DNA of 64,000 nucleotides. Source: Candidatus Ozemibacter sibiricus. Its GTDB lineage: Bacteria > Muiribacteriota > Ozemobacteria > Ozemobacterales > Ozemobacteraceae. This document shows positions 28,001 through 34,632 of this stretch, one piece after another (position 1 is the first letter of the stretch; each line of letters opens with the position of its first letter). Made by a program: the position numbers and the translations under genes. Under the pieces are notes generated by a model that was not told the DNA's origin, did not search any database, and worked only from the letters and a program-made list of their open reading frames with translations. The stretch covers positions 120,974 through 184,973 of the forward strand of contig QOQW01000009.1 of assembly GCA_003327425.1 (NCBI GenBank). The letters are read 5' to 3'.

Positions 28001-28950
28001 CGAACAGCAGGAAATATGATTCGTTCTCTCAGATACTGAGTAATCCAGTTCGGTCTGTAGCGTGGGATATGAATGATCCGCGGTACTTGTATCTGGCCCG
28101 TGGGAATGGCATCGAGCGGATCCTCTTCAATTCGGCGTCAGCATGGCCCTATACCATTGCGGCCCAGGAACCGTGGTGGCTGAATGTCACCTACTATCTG
28201 AAAGAAACCCGCACTGGACAGCTCGGCTCCCCGCCGGCCAATGTCGATGTGGTGGCCTATGGCGATCCGAGCAAGGGAGCCACTCTCTTCAAGAACTATC
28301 CTCAGGCCCTGGCCTTGGCCAGAACCGACAGCAATCGGCTCTATGGCGGGTTCCGCTCCGGGGAGATCGGGGATTTCCCCTCGGCCCGCACGGAGATGAA
28401 CCCCTTGGCGCTGGTCATCTCCTCTGTTGCCAATCCGGGCCCGCCGCCGGTTCCGGTTCCCGGAGCCACCGACTGGTTCTTCGATGGGCCGACCGGCATC
28501 GCTTCGTCCCCGCAAACCACCCGCTATACCTTGGTCAATCAGACTGATCCGCCCCGGCCGGTCAATGTGACCCCGGCCGATTTGGGCATCATCTATGACA
28601 TCTCGATCGATCCGGGCAATCCCAACACCCTCCTGGTAGCGACATCCAATGGGGTGTATCGTTCGATCAATGCCGGCCGCACCTTCACCTTGCTTGCGAA
28701 CAAGACCAACTGCTATGCGACCCTCATCGATCCGACCAACGTGACCTACTTCTTCTTCGGCACGGAAGACGGCTTGTACCGTTCGAAGAACGGTGGTGCC
28801 ACCTGGACGAACATCCAATCCGGCCTCTCAGGGACAAGAACCATCTACTCCTTCACCCTGTCGCCCGGTCCGCCCGGCTCCAAACGGCGCATCTGGGTCG
28901 GCACCTCGAACGGGGTCTTTGCCGACGGTCGCTCGCTCGATCTGGAATGA
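19003..28950 (+). CDS. giant 3315-residue surface lipoprotein: Ig-like repeats, seven tandem ~185-residue units, propeller-like C-terminus
   Basis: Lipobox LAGC (Cys25) is followed by a run of 13 glycines and a proline linker. Residues about 52-998 hold ten Ig-like domains (pattern VEFY...LG...PYTYxW...YxLTAxAxD). Residues about 998-2300 hold seven units of 181-190 residues starting at about 998, 1180, 1367, 1557, 1746, 1927 and 2112. Each unit has two halves ending in VYVRFR and IYAKYRNAG. Then come several Ig domains with GxYTAP signatures (about 2300-2885) and a 429-residue propeller-like module (starts DFWQKR, ends SLDLE) paralogous to the upstream gene. A second possible start lies at 19015. 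It starts 3 nt after the 1397-residue gene, so the two are probably one operon. No enzymatic motif is visible; a long outer-surface stalk with a terminal head is inferred. Confidence 0.82.
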   Translation: MAGEMRERSWGVALLVVGIAVLAGCLGGGGGGGGGGGGGNPIGPILPPPDDVLLVRMITPEHNSTHVAGKDIILSAVAVLPINSSTAVQKVEFYQGPTRLGEALKPPFTYTWRNVPVGVYELFARGFTLTGMATDSARVTIRVTGGGLQEPEVAIIQPASGSRFAITDTIAIMASASRSGGTILMVEFLANGVGLGSAPVAPYTYEWANPPVGNYLLTARAIDNFGQIKTSEPVPISVATFVNRLPTVAFTQPPAGTQFPPGSNISLVASASDSDGSIVRVDFFADALFLGVATLPPYTVVWRNAMAGYYHLNARATDNLGGVSAPASIPIMVGQADFSFRTPPNNFVASRTGSVTLSVDLSQIASPVQRVEYYRDFTQKIGESAVPPYFPFEWTPPSLGTYILSARAYEYGGRIRDSGVIFVSVADTPQVRIASPSQPLVLAAGSNLTIVVAASASPGTITQVDLFANGQLLTRLVPPNLTTYLWSNVPGGTYALTASATDNNQLVGESASVTVILNHPPTVAIASPPNGFNANPGSSLLIEAVATDSDGTVREVRFYRNNSLLGTVTAPPYNYLWASLPTGTSDLAAVAVDNHGFLATSSLVRIGVGGPAVAIASPAASPAVVSIPVTGLGATAFTLVATALDGLYGITSVRMFVNGVQVGMSPASPLTVNWVPTAWGNHTITASATNSRNALGESTPATFTLNDIPVVTIASPVANIAVTKGTMVRDIRAVATNIVGSVTAMTVYGNGVALLPASSSNPLTFSRVFANPGTFVLTASATDSLGATGHSAIGPTITVYDVPTVTLTSPAPNTLWTSPPLPLNVLVAADATISDTTINNVQFFANGISIGTAFAPPFSVTWSPATVGVYFLTASATDQRGGIGTSTPVIVTVNDRPTIAIASPVQDLFIRRYSTVSGITLVATNTVGTITSMELYLNGVLETPGQTNNPLVVSKTFMTPGVFFLTASVSDSLGATGSYNPGPLRITVIDTPTPATMPTMVINGGDPQTFQATVTLNISAPGQVAMRVSNDMNFAQAPDEVPPVPPMTKTWVLPKTPGVKTVYVRFEDISGNYIFVNDSIEVVGPTDAALTTDDAMPLATNVVNLKPFANGATEMLITESYGNLTSGIGWAPFQFATTTVLLPHSGSHRIYAKYRNAGGIETAILTLDVTVASPPVPASPTILVNLGDEFTTSASVAVTLFPGVFTHYTLSTTGAFSSPEDPISGLPLGPLGYPVIDPVGLPPQAGMKTVWVRFRNGSTLWVASDAIRLDGPTGAALTTNDAMPLATYVANLKPFANGATQMILSESYGNVAAGLGWAPFEYATTTALLPFTGTHRIYGKYRNAGGVETDIIWLDVSVASPAALGSPSILVNMGDTLTETATVTVTLFPSVYTHFQLSTTGAFTGPETPVASLATNTAGHPYVPGVQLKPQAGIQTVYVRFRSGSNYADTSDSIQVVGPTGAALTTDDAMPLATYVVNLKPWAVDAADMIVSESYANVAGGVGWASFSYYIASFPLVNYNGVHTIYAKYRNAGGVETSIVSLNVTVAVPPPPMPASPTILINLGDPITPTATVTVNLFEGSYTHCQISTTGAFTGPEIDISTLPTNTAGRYIGNVLLNPQPGVQTVWVRFRQGSTFYTASDTIEVVGPTAPGLTTDDPQPLTVAAVNLKPSAVGAAEMILSESYANVVNGVGWMAYSPYVAAFPLVNYNGVHTIYAKYHNAGGVETSIVSLNVTVAVPPPPQPASPTILVNLGDAVTEAATVTVYLSPGLFNYCQISTNSVFVGPIYDISVLPTHSVTGFKYISDVAVDPWDGMQTVYARFLAGGLVAEASDSILVRGPTNSSISTAMAQPLASFGVLLNVQSVGASQMRFSENSSVLSTLSWEPFASTKWFTLATYTGQHTIYGQFRNPGLVQSGIVSLNVTVASTTLAELNDGDALIYTGTASLRLYSNTAVRYRLSRDNNFAASPDLVYTPNRPDGSWVGTYALLLKPGLQTVYVRFEDETGKFTYAQDSIQVVGPSNLSLTSSDTQPLATHTVNLRLAATNADRMFITATEAELLTPDWSRPYATTASLTLNLVNGWHTIYAMFRSAGLIETDPISLNVLVAGPSPATASVVINGGDANTRSANVQLTLSSPDSQVGIDSMWISNTGDFSGVAAEPYATTRSWQLFDLPNDAVPAGIRTVYVRFQTRFGLVTVSDSINAVGPASPTLSTPDTMPLNRTYVNLNLYAQSPDGLAMEMKVGTNLDAVTWEPYATTKALALPGVGNHTVFAKFRSFYGVESAVQALPVSVHATPPTNNTAAIRQTFNPTSAEITETLVGSLPVYLHFTINDSRTASIAYSVLPDTAPAPTTFANVVAPPVAPISLTEPTLQRLVNNVWYRFGDGAGNWTATQLKSLYLRGPGVRINPRAVTLVSGQSRVFTATPENISGPVIWQMLSGPGTIDANGVYTAPSSILSPATATIKATMDADASVYDIATITLATQVELYWNRTQSPVQVGKVATYVCTILNSSQSLYISVPPAFGSLVIATPPLYLATATIVECLYTAPGVVPASPTVTMTVNSLQDPSKSQVLTAVISAGPVVTITPTSGNAQARRQPITFTATTDAYPSSITWTIIPGTATGSFSGTGVVTATDTEAMSGGLPNPHTVTLYPSEKGGTLWVVASWTNAGSPPPTATATITVRDAVTVTISPVATSAPSVIQPIPFVSTVKNGENGVTWWYRSAGSPPGPLYPGNGTARDEGTLASSGVYTRPVNIPAAGPLIEIIASSVDDPWVAAIATVTLMQPVVVKIGKGYNYVDPPLASAEILLEVDSLKLIASVSNSPGDTTVSWYVNGILGGNSIYGTIDNQGLYTAPGSMPSPNAFNIMAVSNYDPSKNATVAITLRDFWQKRSDGLKDISNADLPITSLRVDPLWPRTGDNPINGSAPFFIFAGTNGFGVWVASADSTLSTAPAPLEWIPTALGTRTPFAGSQYQVYKIDVNPVTGDVAAATENGIYLIRSNSRKYDSFSQILSNPVRSVAWDMNDPRYLYLARGNGIERILFNSASAWPYTIAAQEPWWLNVTYYLKETRTGQLGSPPANVDVVAYGDPSKGATLFKNYPQALALARTDSNRLYGGFRSGEIGDFPSARTEMNPLALVISSVANPGPPPVPVPGATDWFFDGPTGIASSPQTTRYTLVNQTDPPRPVNVTPADLGIIYDISIDPGNPNTLLVATSNGVYRSINAGRTFTLLANKTNCYATLIDPTNVTYFFFGTEDGLYRSKNGGATWTNIQSGLSGTRTIYSFTLSPGPPGSKRRIWVGTSNGVFADGRSLDLE
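19081..19119 (+). repeat. GGN trinucleotide tract encoding 13 glycines after the lipobox
   Basis: Thirteen consecutive GGN codons (mostly GGC/GGT) directly after Cys25-Leu26. Slippage in units of three would change linker length without a frameshift. Confidence 0.9.
21994..25900 (+). repeat. seven tandem protein-coding units of ~545-570 nt
   Basis: Units begin near 21994, 22540, 23101, 23671, 24238, 24781 and about 25336. Units 1-5 share strong protein identity (ILVNLGD, STTGAFTGPE, LTTDDAMPLAT, NLKP, SESY, IYAKYRNAGGVET). Units 6-7 are more diverged. This is an internal gene duplication, not a CRISPR array. Confidence 0.85.
23554..24225 (+). repeat. near-identical 105-nt direct repeats 567 nt apart
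   Basis: 23554-23658 and 24121-24225 differ at only 4 of 105 positions and lie exactly 189 codons apart, in units 3 and 4 of the large array. Three of the four changes are silent. Such DNA-level identity in an otherwise diverged array points to recent duplication or gene conversion. Confidence 0.85.
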
Positions 28951-29103
28951 TGGCAGAGATCGGGGAACGGGGGCATGGAGGCCACGGGCGGCGTTGGTCC
29001 CGTTCGGAGCAGGGGGCCTGAGCCCGTGGGCGAGACCGTGCGTCGGTCTGGATCAGCCGATACGATGGCCGTGGCGTGGGGCTCTGACCGTGCGTAGGTG
29101 CGA

Positions 29104-29949
29104 TCAGCCGCGGCGGATCTCGTCGTAGCGTTTCTTCAGCGCCTGGATGTCCTGCCACATCTCCCAGTTGGGGCTGCCCACCGCGCGGGATTGGTTGCGG
29201 AGCAGGTAGGACGGGTGATACATCGGCATGCACGGAATGCCGAAGATCGAGGTGAACCACCGGCCGTGGATCTTGGTGATGCCCGGCGCGTCAGGGCCGA
29301 TCACGTACTTGACTGCGGTATTGCCGAGCAGAGCGAGCAGTTTGGGGCGCAGCAGCGCGAGCTGTCGCCGCAGCAGGGGTGTGCAGGCCCGCATCTCTTC
29401 GAGCGTTGGCGTGCGGTTGTCGGGCGGGCGATCTTTCAGGATATTGCAGATATAGACCTCCTCGCGCCGGAAGCCGGCCGCCGCCAGGATCTTGTCGAGA
29501 TGCTGACCGGCCCGTCCGACGAAGGGCCGGCCGGTGGCATCCTCGTCGGCCCCGGGGGCTTCTCCGATGAAGACCAGATCGGCCGGTACCGGCCCCTCGC
29601 CCAACACGAAATGCGTGCGCGTCTTGTACAATTCGCAGGCGGTGCACTTCAGCCCGTCCTGGCGGATGCGCTCCATAGTGTCGTCGGGCGGGCAGACCTC
29701 GTCGGAGGGAGGCTGGTCGGCGGTCGGTTCGCCCCCCCCGGCCAGGTGGGAATCATCCGCTGATGGTCGCGGCCGGTCGGCGGCTTCCAGGGGCGGCAGG
29801 GTCGCGCCATAGGGCACGAACGGCGGGGCGTCGACCGGCAGCGCGATTTCCCGGTCATACCGACCTTCTTCGGTGGGCGGGGTCAGCAGGTCGAACAGAT
29901 CGGGCGGTCCGGCGGGCGCTTCCGGTTCGTTCTTCTTGCGCTTGGCCAT
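29104..29949 (-). CDS. family 4 (UDGa-type) uracil-DNA glycosylase with an altered cluster ligand
   Basis: Removes uracil from DNA in base-excision repair. The 281 residues have a family-foreign, proline-rich N-terminal extension of about 85 residues. The catalytic domain follows: KCTAC (Cys102, Cys105), [29 protein letters not shown], Cys189 and the HPSYLLR motif. The family normally binds 4Fe-4S through four cysteines, the third in a KCRPP motif. Here that motif reads KDRPP (Asp173), while another cysteine sits five residues earlier (YICN, Cys168). It starts 9 nt after the rel stop and is likely part of the STAS-rel transcript. Confidence 0.9.
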   Translation of the reverse strand: MAKRKKNEPEAPAGPPDLFDLLTPPTEEGRYDREIALPVDAPPFVPYGATLPPLEAADRPRPSADDSHLAGGGEPTADQPPSDEVCPPDDTMERIRQDGLKCTACELYKTRTHFVLGEGPVPADLVFIGEAPGADEDATGRPFVGRAGQHLDKILAAAGFRREEVYICNILKDRPPDNRTPTLEEMRACTPLLRRQLALLRPKLLALLGNTAVKYVIGPDAPGITKIHGRWFTSIFGIPCMPMYHPSYLLRNQSRAVGSPNWEMWQDIQALKKRYDEIRRG

Positions 29950-29958
29950 GGCCGGGGG

Positions 29959-32166
29959 TCAGCTGCCGTCACTCTGGGGCGTTTCGCGGAAGACCCGCAT
30001 CACGCCATTGACTCGTTCGATGGCCCGGATCAAGGTCATCAACTGGTTGGAGTCGCGCACCTCGACGACGAAGTCGAGCATGCCGGTCTTCTTCTTGGTG
30101 GTGCGGGCGCTGGCCGAGAAGACGTTGACGCCCTGGTTGGCGATGACGGTGGTGATCGAGTTGAGCATGCCGGTGCGGTCGGTCGTCTCGATGCGGATGC
30201 GGGCCATGTAGGCCGAACTGTGTTGATCGGCGGGCGTGCCCATATTCCAGCGGACGTCGATCAACCGCCCTTCGGGCTGATTGTGCAAGGCCTTGGCGTT
30301 GGGGCAATCGGTGCGATGGACGGTCACGCCGCGACCGCGGGTGATATAGCCCATGATGGGGTCGCCCGGAATGGGGTTGCAGCAGCGAGAGATCTTGACC
30401 AGCGCGGAGTCGAGGCCGCCCGCCACGATCTGGGGGCCGCGTTTGCCGGCGCGCTTCTGCTTGCGCAGCGGCTCGTTGGCGGAGGGCGGGGGCGGGGTGG
30501 GGGCGGGGCGGTTGACCAGTTGCGGGCAGAGCTTGCCGATCACCTGCTGCGCCCGGATCTCGCCCGCGCCGATGCCGGCGAACAGTTCGTCCCAGGACGG
30601 GAAGCCGAGGTTCTTCACCTCTTCGACCGCTTCGGGGGCTTTCAACTTCTTCTCGAGCTCTTTGTCGCCGCCCATGCGGGCGAAGGTATCCCAGAACTCG
30701 TGCGACCCGCTGGCGATGTATTCGTCACGGAATTCCTTCTTGAGCCAGTTGCGGATCTTGCGTTTGGCATTGGTGCTCTGGACGAATTTCAACCAGTCGC
30801 GACTGGGGCCTTTCTGCGTCTTGCTGGTGACGATCGAGACGATGTCGCCGTTCTGCAGCGTGTAATCGAGCGGCACGATATGCCCGTTGACCTTGGCTCC
30901 GATGCAACGGTGGCCGACGTCGGTATGGATGGTGTAGGCGAAATCGATCGGCGTGCTGCCGCGCGGCAGCTCGATGACGTCGCCTTTCGGGGTGAAGACA
31001 TAGACGTGATACTGGAAGAGTTCGACTTTGACCGCCTCCATGAATTCGGAGGCGTCTTTGACGTCCTGGTACCAGTCGATCAGATTGCGCAACCAGGACA
31101 GTTTCTCTTTGTAGTCGGGGGCGGCGTCTTTGCCGCCGCTTTCTTTGTAGTCCCAGTGGGCGGCGATGCCTTCCTCGGCGATGGCATGCATCTCCTCGGT
31201 GCGGATCTGGACCTCGAGCGGCTTGCCCTCGAACAGCACCGTGGTGTGGAGCGACTGGTACATGTTCGGCTTGGGAACCGCGATATAATCTTTGAAGCGA
31301 CCGGGAATCGGCTTCCAGAATTTGTGCACGATGCCGAGGGCGCCGTAGCAGTCCTTGACCGAGCGGGTGATGATGCGGATGCCGAGGTAGTCGTACAGCC
31401 CTTCCAGCGGCAGCGAATACTTCTGCATCTTGTTGTAGATCGAATACAGATGCTTGGGGCGCCCGGAAATGGTGGCGTGGATGTGCACCTCCTTGAGGTG
31501 CTTGCCGACCTCGACCATGGCCTCCTGCAGCTTGGCTTCCCCTTCCAGGCCCTTCTCGGCCAGGAAATCGCTGATCTGTTTGGCGATCTCGGGCTGCAGG
31601 AACATGAAGGCCCGGTCTTCCAGCTCGGATTTGATCTTGTAGATGCCCAGACGGTGCGCCAGCGGGGCGTAGATCTCGAGGGTCTCCTGGGCCACGTACT
31701 TCTGCTTGACCGGCGGCAGATATTGCAGCGTGCGGATATTGTGCAGGCGATCGGCCAGCTTGATCAGGATGACCCGCACATCGTTGGTCATGGCGAACAG
31801 CATCTTGCGGAAGTTGGCGGCCTGGGCCGAGCTGGCCGAGCTGAAGAAGACCTTGTTGAGCTTGGTCACCCCTTCGACGAGACGGGCCAGCGTCGGCCCG
31901 AACTTCGCTTCGAGATCGGCGATGGTGGCGGCGGTGTCCTCGACGACGTCGTGCAGCAGCGCGGCGCAGATTGAGGTGGAATCGAGGCGCAGTTCGGTGG
32001 CGACGATCATCGCCACCGAGTAGGGATGGACGAAATACGCTTCCCCGGAAGCGCGGAACTGGTCTTGATGGCAGCTTTCGGCGAACTTGTAGGCCTCGGT
32101 GATGCGGGCGAAGTCCGCCTCAGGGTTGTAGGCCTTGACAGCCTCGATCAGCTCTGTGAGGGAAAT
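29959..32166 (-). CDS. rel: bifunctional (p)ppGpp synthetase/hydrolase Rel
   Basis: Makes and degrades (p)ppGpp in the stringent response. Domains are the HD hydrolase (HPYSV with His47, LLHDVVEDT, ADRLHNIRT), the synthetase (about 235-350; RPKHLYSIY, RFKDYIAVPKPN, EVQIRT), TGS (about 385-445; VFTPKGDVIELPRG), a helical region with conserved Cys-Cys, and ACT (last ~75 residues). The RFKD motif is of the bifunctional RxKD class. The first in-frame ATG or GTG (32010, 32016) would delete the first 50 residues, including the HD-domain His47. The frame opens only after a TAA at 32172-32170. GAGG lies 7 nt before an ATT at 32166, which I take as the start; CTG at 32151, overlapping the STAS stop as CTGA, is the alternative. 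Length from ATT is 735 residues. Confidence 0.93.
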   Translation of the reverse strand: MSLTELIEAVKAYNPEADFARITEAYKFAESCHQDQFRASGEAYFVHPYSVAMIVATELRLDSTSICAALLHDVVEDTAATIADLEAKFGPTLARLVEGVTKLNKVFFSSASSAQAANFRKMLFAMTNDVRVILIKLADRLHNIRTLQYLPPVKQKYVAQETLEIYAPLAHRLGIYKIKSELEDRAFMFLQPEIAKQISDFLAEKGLEGEAKLQEAMVEVGKHLKEVHIHATISGRPKHLYSIYNKMQKYSLPLEGLYDYLGIRIITRSVKDCYGALGIVHKFWKPIPGRFKDYIAVPKPNMYQSLHTTVLFEGKPLEVQIRTEEMHAIAEEGIAAHWDYKESGGKDAAPDYKEKLSWLRNLIDWYQDVKDASEFMEAVKVELFQYHVYVFTPKGDVIELPRGSTPIDFAYTIHTDVGHRCIGAKVNGHIVPLDYTLQNGDIVSIVTSKTQKGPSRDWLKFVQSTNAKRKIRNWLKKEFRDEYIASGSHEFWDTFARMGGDKELEKKLKAPEAVEEVKNLGFPSWDELFAGIGAGEIRAQQVIGKLCPQLVNRPAPTPPPPSANEPLRKQKRAGKRGPQIVAGGLDSALVKISRCCNPIPGDPIMGYITRGRGVTVHRTDCPNAKALHNQPEGRLIDVRWNMGTPADQHSSAYMARIRIETTDRTGMLNSITTVIANQGVNVFSASARTTKKKTGMLDFVVEVRDSNQLMTLIRAIERVNGVMRVFRETPQSDGS

Positions 32167-32531
32167 GGCTTATCCTCGGTCGGCGCGACGGCGAAACTCT
32201 GGATGGCCTCTTCGAGAGAGGCGAAGACGGAGAAATGATGGGTGAACTGGGTGATCAGGAAGACCCGGCGCATTTTGGGGCTCAGGTGGGCTAGGCGCAG
32301 GTCGCCCTTGCCCTGGCGCGTCTTCTTCAGCCCGTGCACCAGGACTCCCATGCCGGCGGAACTCATGTACTTCAGATTGGCCAGATCGATGACCAGTCTG
32401 GTCTTGCCCTGGTCGCAGAGTTCGTTGATCTTGTCTCGCAGCAGGTCGGAGTTTTCGAACGTGATCTCGCCGCGGACGTCGACGACGACGACCCCGTTTT
32501 CACGCTCCTGGCATTCGATGGTGAGGCTCAT
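32148..32531 (-). CDS. STAS-domain anti-sigma factor antagonist (SpoIIAA/RsbV-like)
   Basis: A 127-residue single STAS domain. In partner-switching modules such proteins, when unphosphorylated, bind an anti-sigma kinase and release a sigma factor. The strand-helix core is clear: VVVVDVRGEITFENS, LVIDLANLKYMSSAGMGVLV with the phosphorylatable Ser57 or Ser58, and the closing FASLEEAIQSF. The last ~15 residues extend beyond the domain and overlap the start of rel. The ATG at 32531 has GGGAG at 5 nt. No cognate anti-sigma kinase or PP2C phosphatase gene is in the window. The promoter is at 32559-32587. Confidence 0.9.
   Translation of the reverse strand: MSLTIECQERENGVVVVDVRGEITFENSDLLRDKINELCDQGKTRLVIDLANLKYMSSAGMGVLVHGLKKTRQGKGDLRLAHLSPKMRRVFLITQFTHHFSVFASLEEAIQSFAVAPTEDKPFPSQS
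32164..32177 (-). promoter_or_regulatory. ribosome-binding site and AUU start of rel
   Basis: On the minus strand GAGG (32177-32174), 7 nt, then ATT (32166-32164). It lies inside the STAS coding sequence and immediately after an in-frame TAA that closes the rel frame. No ATG, GTG or TTG occurs in frame before the HD domain begins. Confidence 0.6.
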
Positions 32532-32558
32532 GGTCTCTCCCGTGGAAGGACTGGCTAC

Positions 32559-32587
32559 ACAGTAGCATCAGCAATGCGTGCTGTCAA
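32559..32587 (-). promoter_or_regulatory. sigma70-type promoter of the STAS-rel-udg transcript
   Basis: TTGACA, 17-nt spacer, TACTGT on the minus strand, ending 28 nt before the STAS start. The -35 is a perfect consensus. Confidence 0.7.
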
Positions 32588-32655
32588 GCGGATTACGGGG
32601 GCTCCGGGCCCAGGGAAGCGCCATCCCTGGCGGGCGTGAGGGGCCAAGGGGCGCG

Positions 32656-33318
32656 TCACGGCCACTCGTTGGGCAGGCCGGTTTCGCGGATGCCCAGGTG
32701 GTAACTCAGAGATTCCAGCTCCATGGCGAGATCGACGTTGTGGACTGTCACTTCCTCGGTCGACGAAAGTTTGACCGGGGCGAAGTTCAAGACCGCCCGG
32801 GCTCCGGACAGCAGAACGTATTCGAACACCTCGGGGATCGCTTCGGCGGGGACGCACAAAATCAGGATCTCGATGCCAAGCGCCTTGACCAGCCGGGGCA
32901 GCTCGGAGATGTGATGGATGGGCCCGGCCTCGCCGTAGACCTGATTGAGAACGTGCGGGTCTTTGTCGAACAGGGCCACCACTTTGAAATTGCGCTTTTC
33001 GAACCCCTTGTACAAGGCGAGGGCGTGCCCCAGGCGGCCGCCGGCGCCGATGATGCCGACGAGACGCGTCTTCTGCAGGCCCAGGATCTGGATGATGTGA
33101 TCGCGCAGCTTGAGCACCGAATAGCCGACGCCCCGTTTGCCGAATTCGCCGAAATAGGCGAGATCCTTGCGGACCTGGGCGGGGTTCAGATCGAGGCGTT
33201 CGGCCAGTTCCCGGGATGAGATGACCGAGACGCCTTCTTCGTCGAGAAGGTTGAGGCAGCGAAGGTAGATCGACAGTCTCCGGACCGTGGCCTGGGGGGG
33301 AAGGACCTTCTTGCCCAC
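32656..33318 (-). CDS. rex: redox-sensing transcriptional repressor Rex
   Basis: Dimeric repressor that leaves DNA when NADH rises relative to NAD+. The 220 residues comprise a winged helix (about 1-80; SRELAERLDLNPAQVRKDLAYFG) and a Rossmann domain (about 85-215) with GIIGAGGRLGHAL and VALFDKDP. The C-terminal dimerisation helix (MELESLSYHLG) is present. The usual GAGNLG reads GAGGRLG here. The start is GTG at 33318 with GAGAGG 6 nt upstream. It is monocistronic with its own promoter; no obvious Rex operator was found beside it. Confidence 0.95.
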   Translation of the reverse strand: MGKKVLPPQATVRRLSIYLRCLNLLDEEGVSVISSRELAERLDLNPAQVRKDLAYFGEFGKRGVGYSVLKLRDHIIQILGLQKTRLVGIIGAGGRLGHALALYKGFEKRNFKVVALFDKDPHVLNQVYGEAGPIHHISELPRLVKALGIEILILCVPAEAIPEVFEYVLLSGARAVLNFAPVKLSSTEEVTVHNVDLAMELESLSYHLGIRETGLPNEWP

Positions 33319-33358
33319 GGGAAGCCTCTCTGGATCGGAGAATCAAGATGCAGGCTGC

Positions 33359-33387
33359 AACCTACCATACCCGCGCCGCAAATTCAA
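33359..33387 (-). promoter_or_regulatory. candidate promoter of rex
   Basis: TTGAAT, 17-nt spacer, TAGGTT on the minus strand, ending 41 nt before the GTG start. The remaining part of the rex-fmt gap (33388-33636) shows no other feature I can support. Confidence 0.45.
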
Positions 33388-33636
33388 CCGCTGCTTCAGG
33401 GCGAACGCCAACCTGAAACCATTATGTATGCCGACAAGACAGCCTCGGTCCGGCCATGGACCAAGCCGTTGCCCCAGCCGACTCGTGCTGGGTGTCCGGC
33501 CGCCGGCCGGCAGGGGACCAGGGGGCCGTGGGCTCCCAAGACCATTACCGGTGGTGGAGCCGCTCCAACGGCTTGGGTCGCCCTTCTCGGGGTCGAATCG
33601 CTCTGCCGCCGTGCTGTCGCCGACAGGCCTCGCTGG

Positions 33637-34629
33637 TCAGGCGAAGCGCGGCTCACGAAAGGTGAACCCGCGCAGGAAGTCGGCAACGGGCAGGGGGGAG
33701 CGACCTGGTCGTTGCAGAACCAACAAGCGCAGCGACGTTCCCTCGCCGCACGCCACCTGGACGCCGCTTTCGGCGTCGGTTCGCACGATGGTGCCGGGGC
33801 TGGCGTCGACCGGGCCGCCGAGCGCGACCCGGCCGATCTTCAGGCGTTCGCCGCCGTATTCGGCCCAGGCGCCAGGGCATGGAGTCATCGCTCGCACCAG
33901 GTTGACCAGAACGGGAGCTGGCTTCCGCCAATCGAGGCGGGCCAGCTCGGGGGTGATCTTGGTGGTATAGGTCGCCTGACTGTGATCCTGGGGGCGGGGG
34001 ATGACGCGGCCGGCCGCCAAGTCGCGCAAGGTCTGCAGCAGCAGGGGCGCACCGCGCTCGGCCAGCCGGTCGTGCAGGGAGGCCAACGTGTCTTCCGGAT
34101 GGATCGGTATTTCTTCGGCGGCCAGGATGTCGCCTTCGTCCATCCGCTCGTTCATGCGCATGATCGTGTTGCCGGTCACGGAATCGCCGTTCAACAGGGC
34201 GAAATGGATGGGAGACGGCCCGCGGTAGCGGGGCAGGAGAGAGGCATGCAGGTTGACCGGGGCCATCGAGGCCGCTTCCAGGACGTCGCGGGGCAGGATC
34301 AGCCCATAAGCCACGACCACCAGGAAATGGGGGGCGAGGGCGCGCAAGGCGGCGACTGCCTCAGGGTCTCGCCGAAAAGAAGCCGGATTGGCGACGGGAA
34401 GCCCGAGGTCGAGCGCGACGCGTTTCACCGGCGTCATGCCGGTCTGGTGGCCGCGTCCTTTCGGGCGGTCAGGCATCGAATACACCGCCACGATCCGGAA
34501 ATCGGGGGCGGCATGCAAGGCCCGCAGCGCGGGAAGGGCGAACTCAGGGCAGCCCATGAAGACCACCGAAAGCGGAGTTGACCCCCGCGCCTGGTGGTCA
34601 GAAGAAGCGGAGACCGGCTTGCTGTCCAC
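33637..34629 (-). CDS. fmt: methionyl-tRNA formyltransferase
   Basis: Formylates initiator Met-tRNA. The 330 residues have a short extra N-terminus (about 20 residues) before VVFMGCPEFALPAL. The catalytic loop NLHASLLPRYRG is followed by GPSPIHFALLNGD instead of the commoner GAAPI. Later motifs DEGDILA and the C-terminal OB-like domain (about 210-330) are complete. The GTG start at 34629 lies 3 nt after the def stop, so the pair is co-translated; def removes the formyl group that fmt adds. Confidence 0.95.
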   Translation of the reverse strand: MDSKPVSASSDHQARGSTPLSVVFMGCPEFALPALRALHAAPDFRIVAVYSMPDRPKGRGHQTGMTPVKRVALDLGLPVANPASFRRDPEAVAALRALAPHFLVVVAYGLILPRDVLEAASMAPVNLHASLLPRYRGPSPIHFALLNGDSVTGNTIMRMNERMDEGDILAAEEIPIHPEDTLASLHDRLAERGAPLLLQTLRDLAAGRVIPRPQDHSQATYTTKITPELARLDWRKPAPVLVNLVRAMTPCPGAWAEYGGERLKIGRVALGGPVDASPGTIVRTDAESGVQVACGEGTSLRLLVLQRPGRSPLPVADFLRGFTFREPRFA

Positions 34630-34632
34630 CCG

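Noticed and set aside
30220..31974. 584-codon plus-strand open frame
   Set aside because: Antisense to rel; no motif or start signal.
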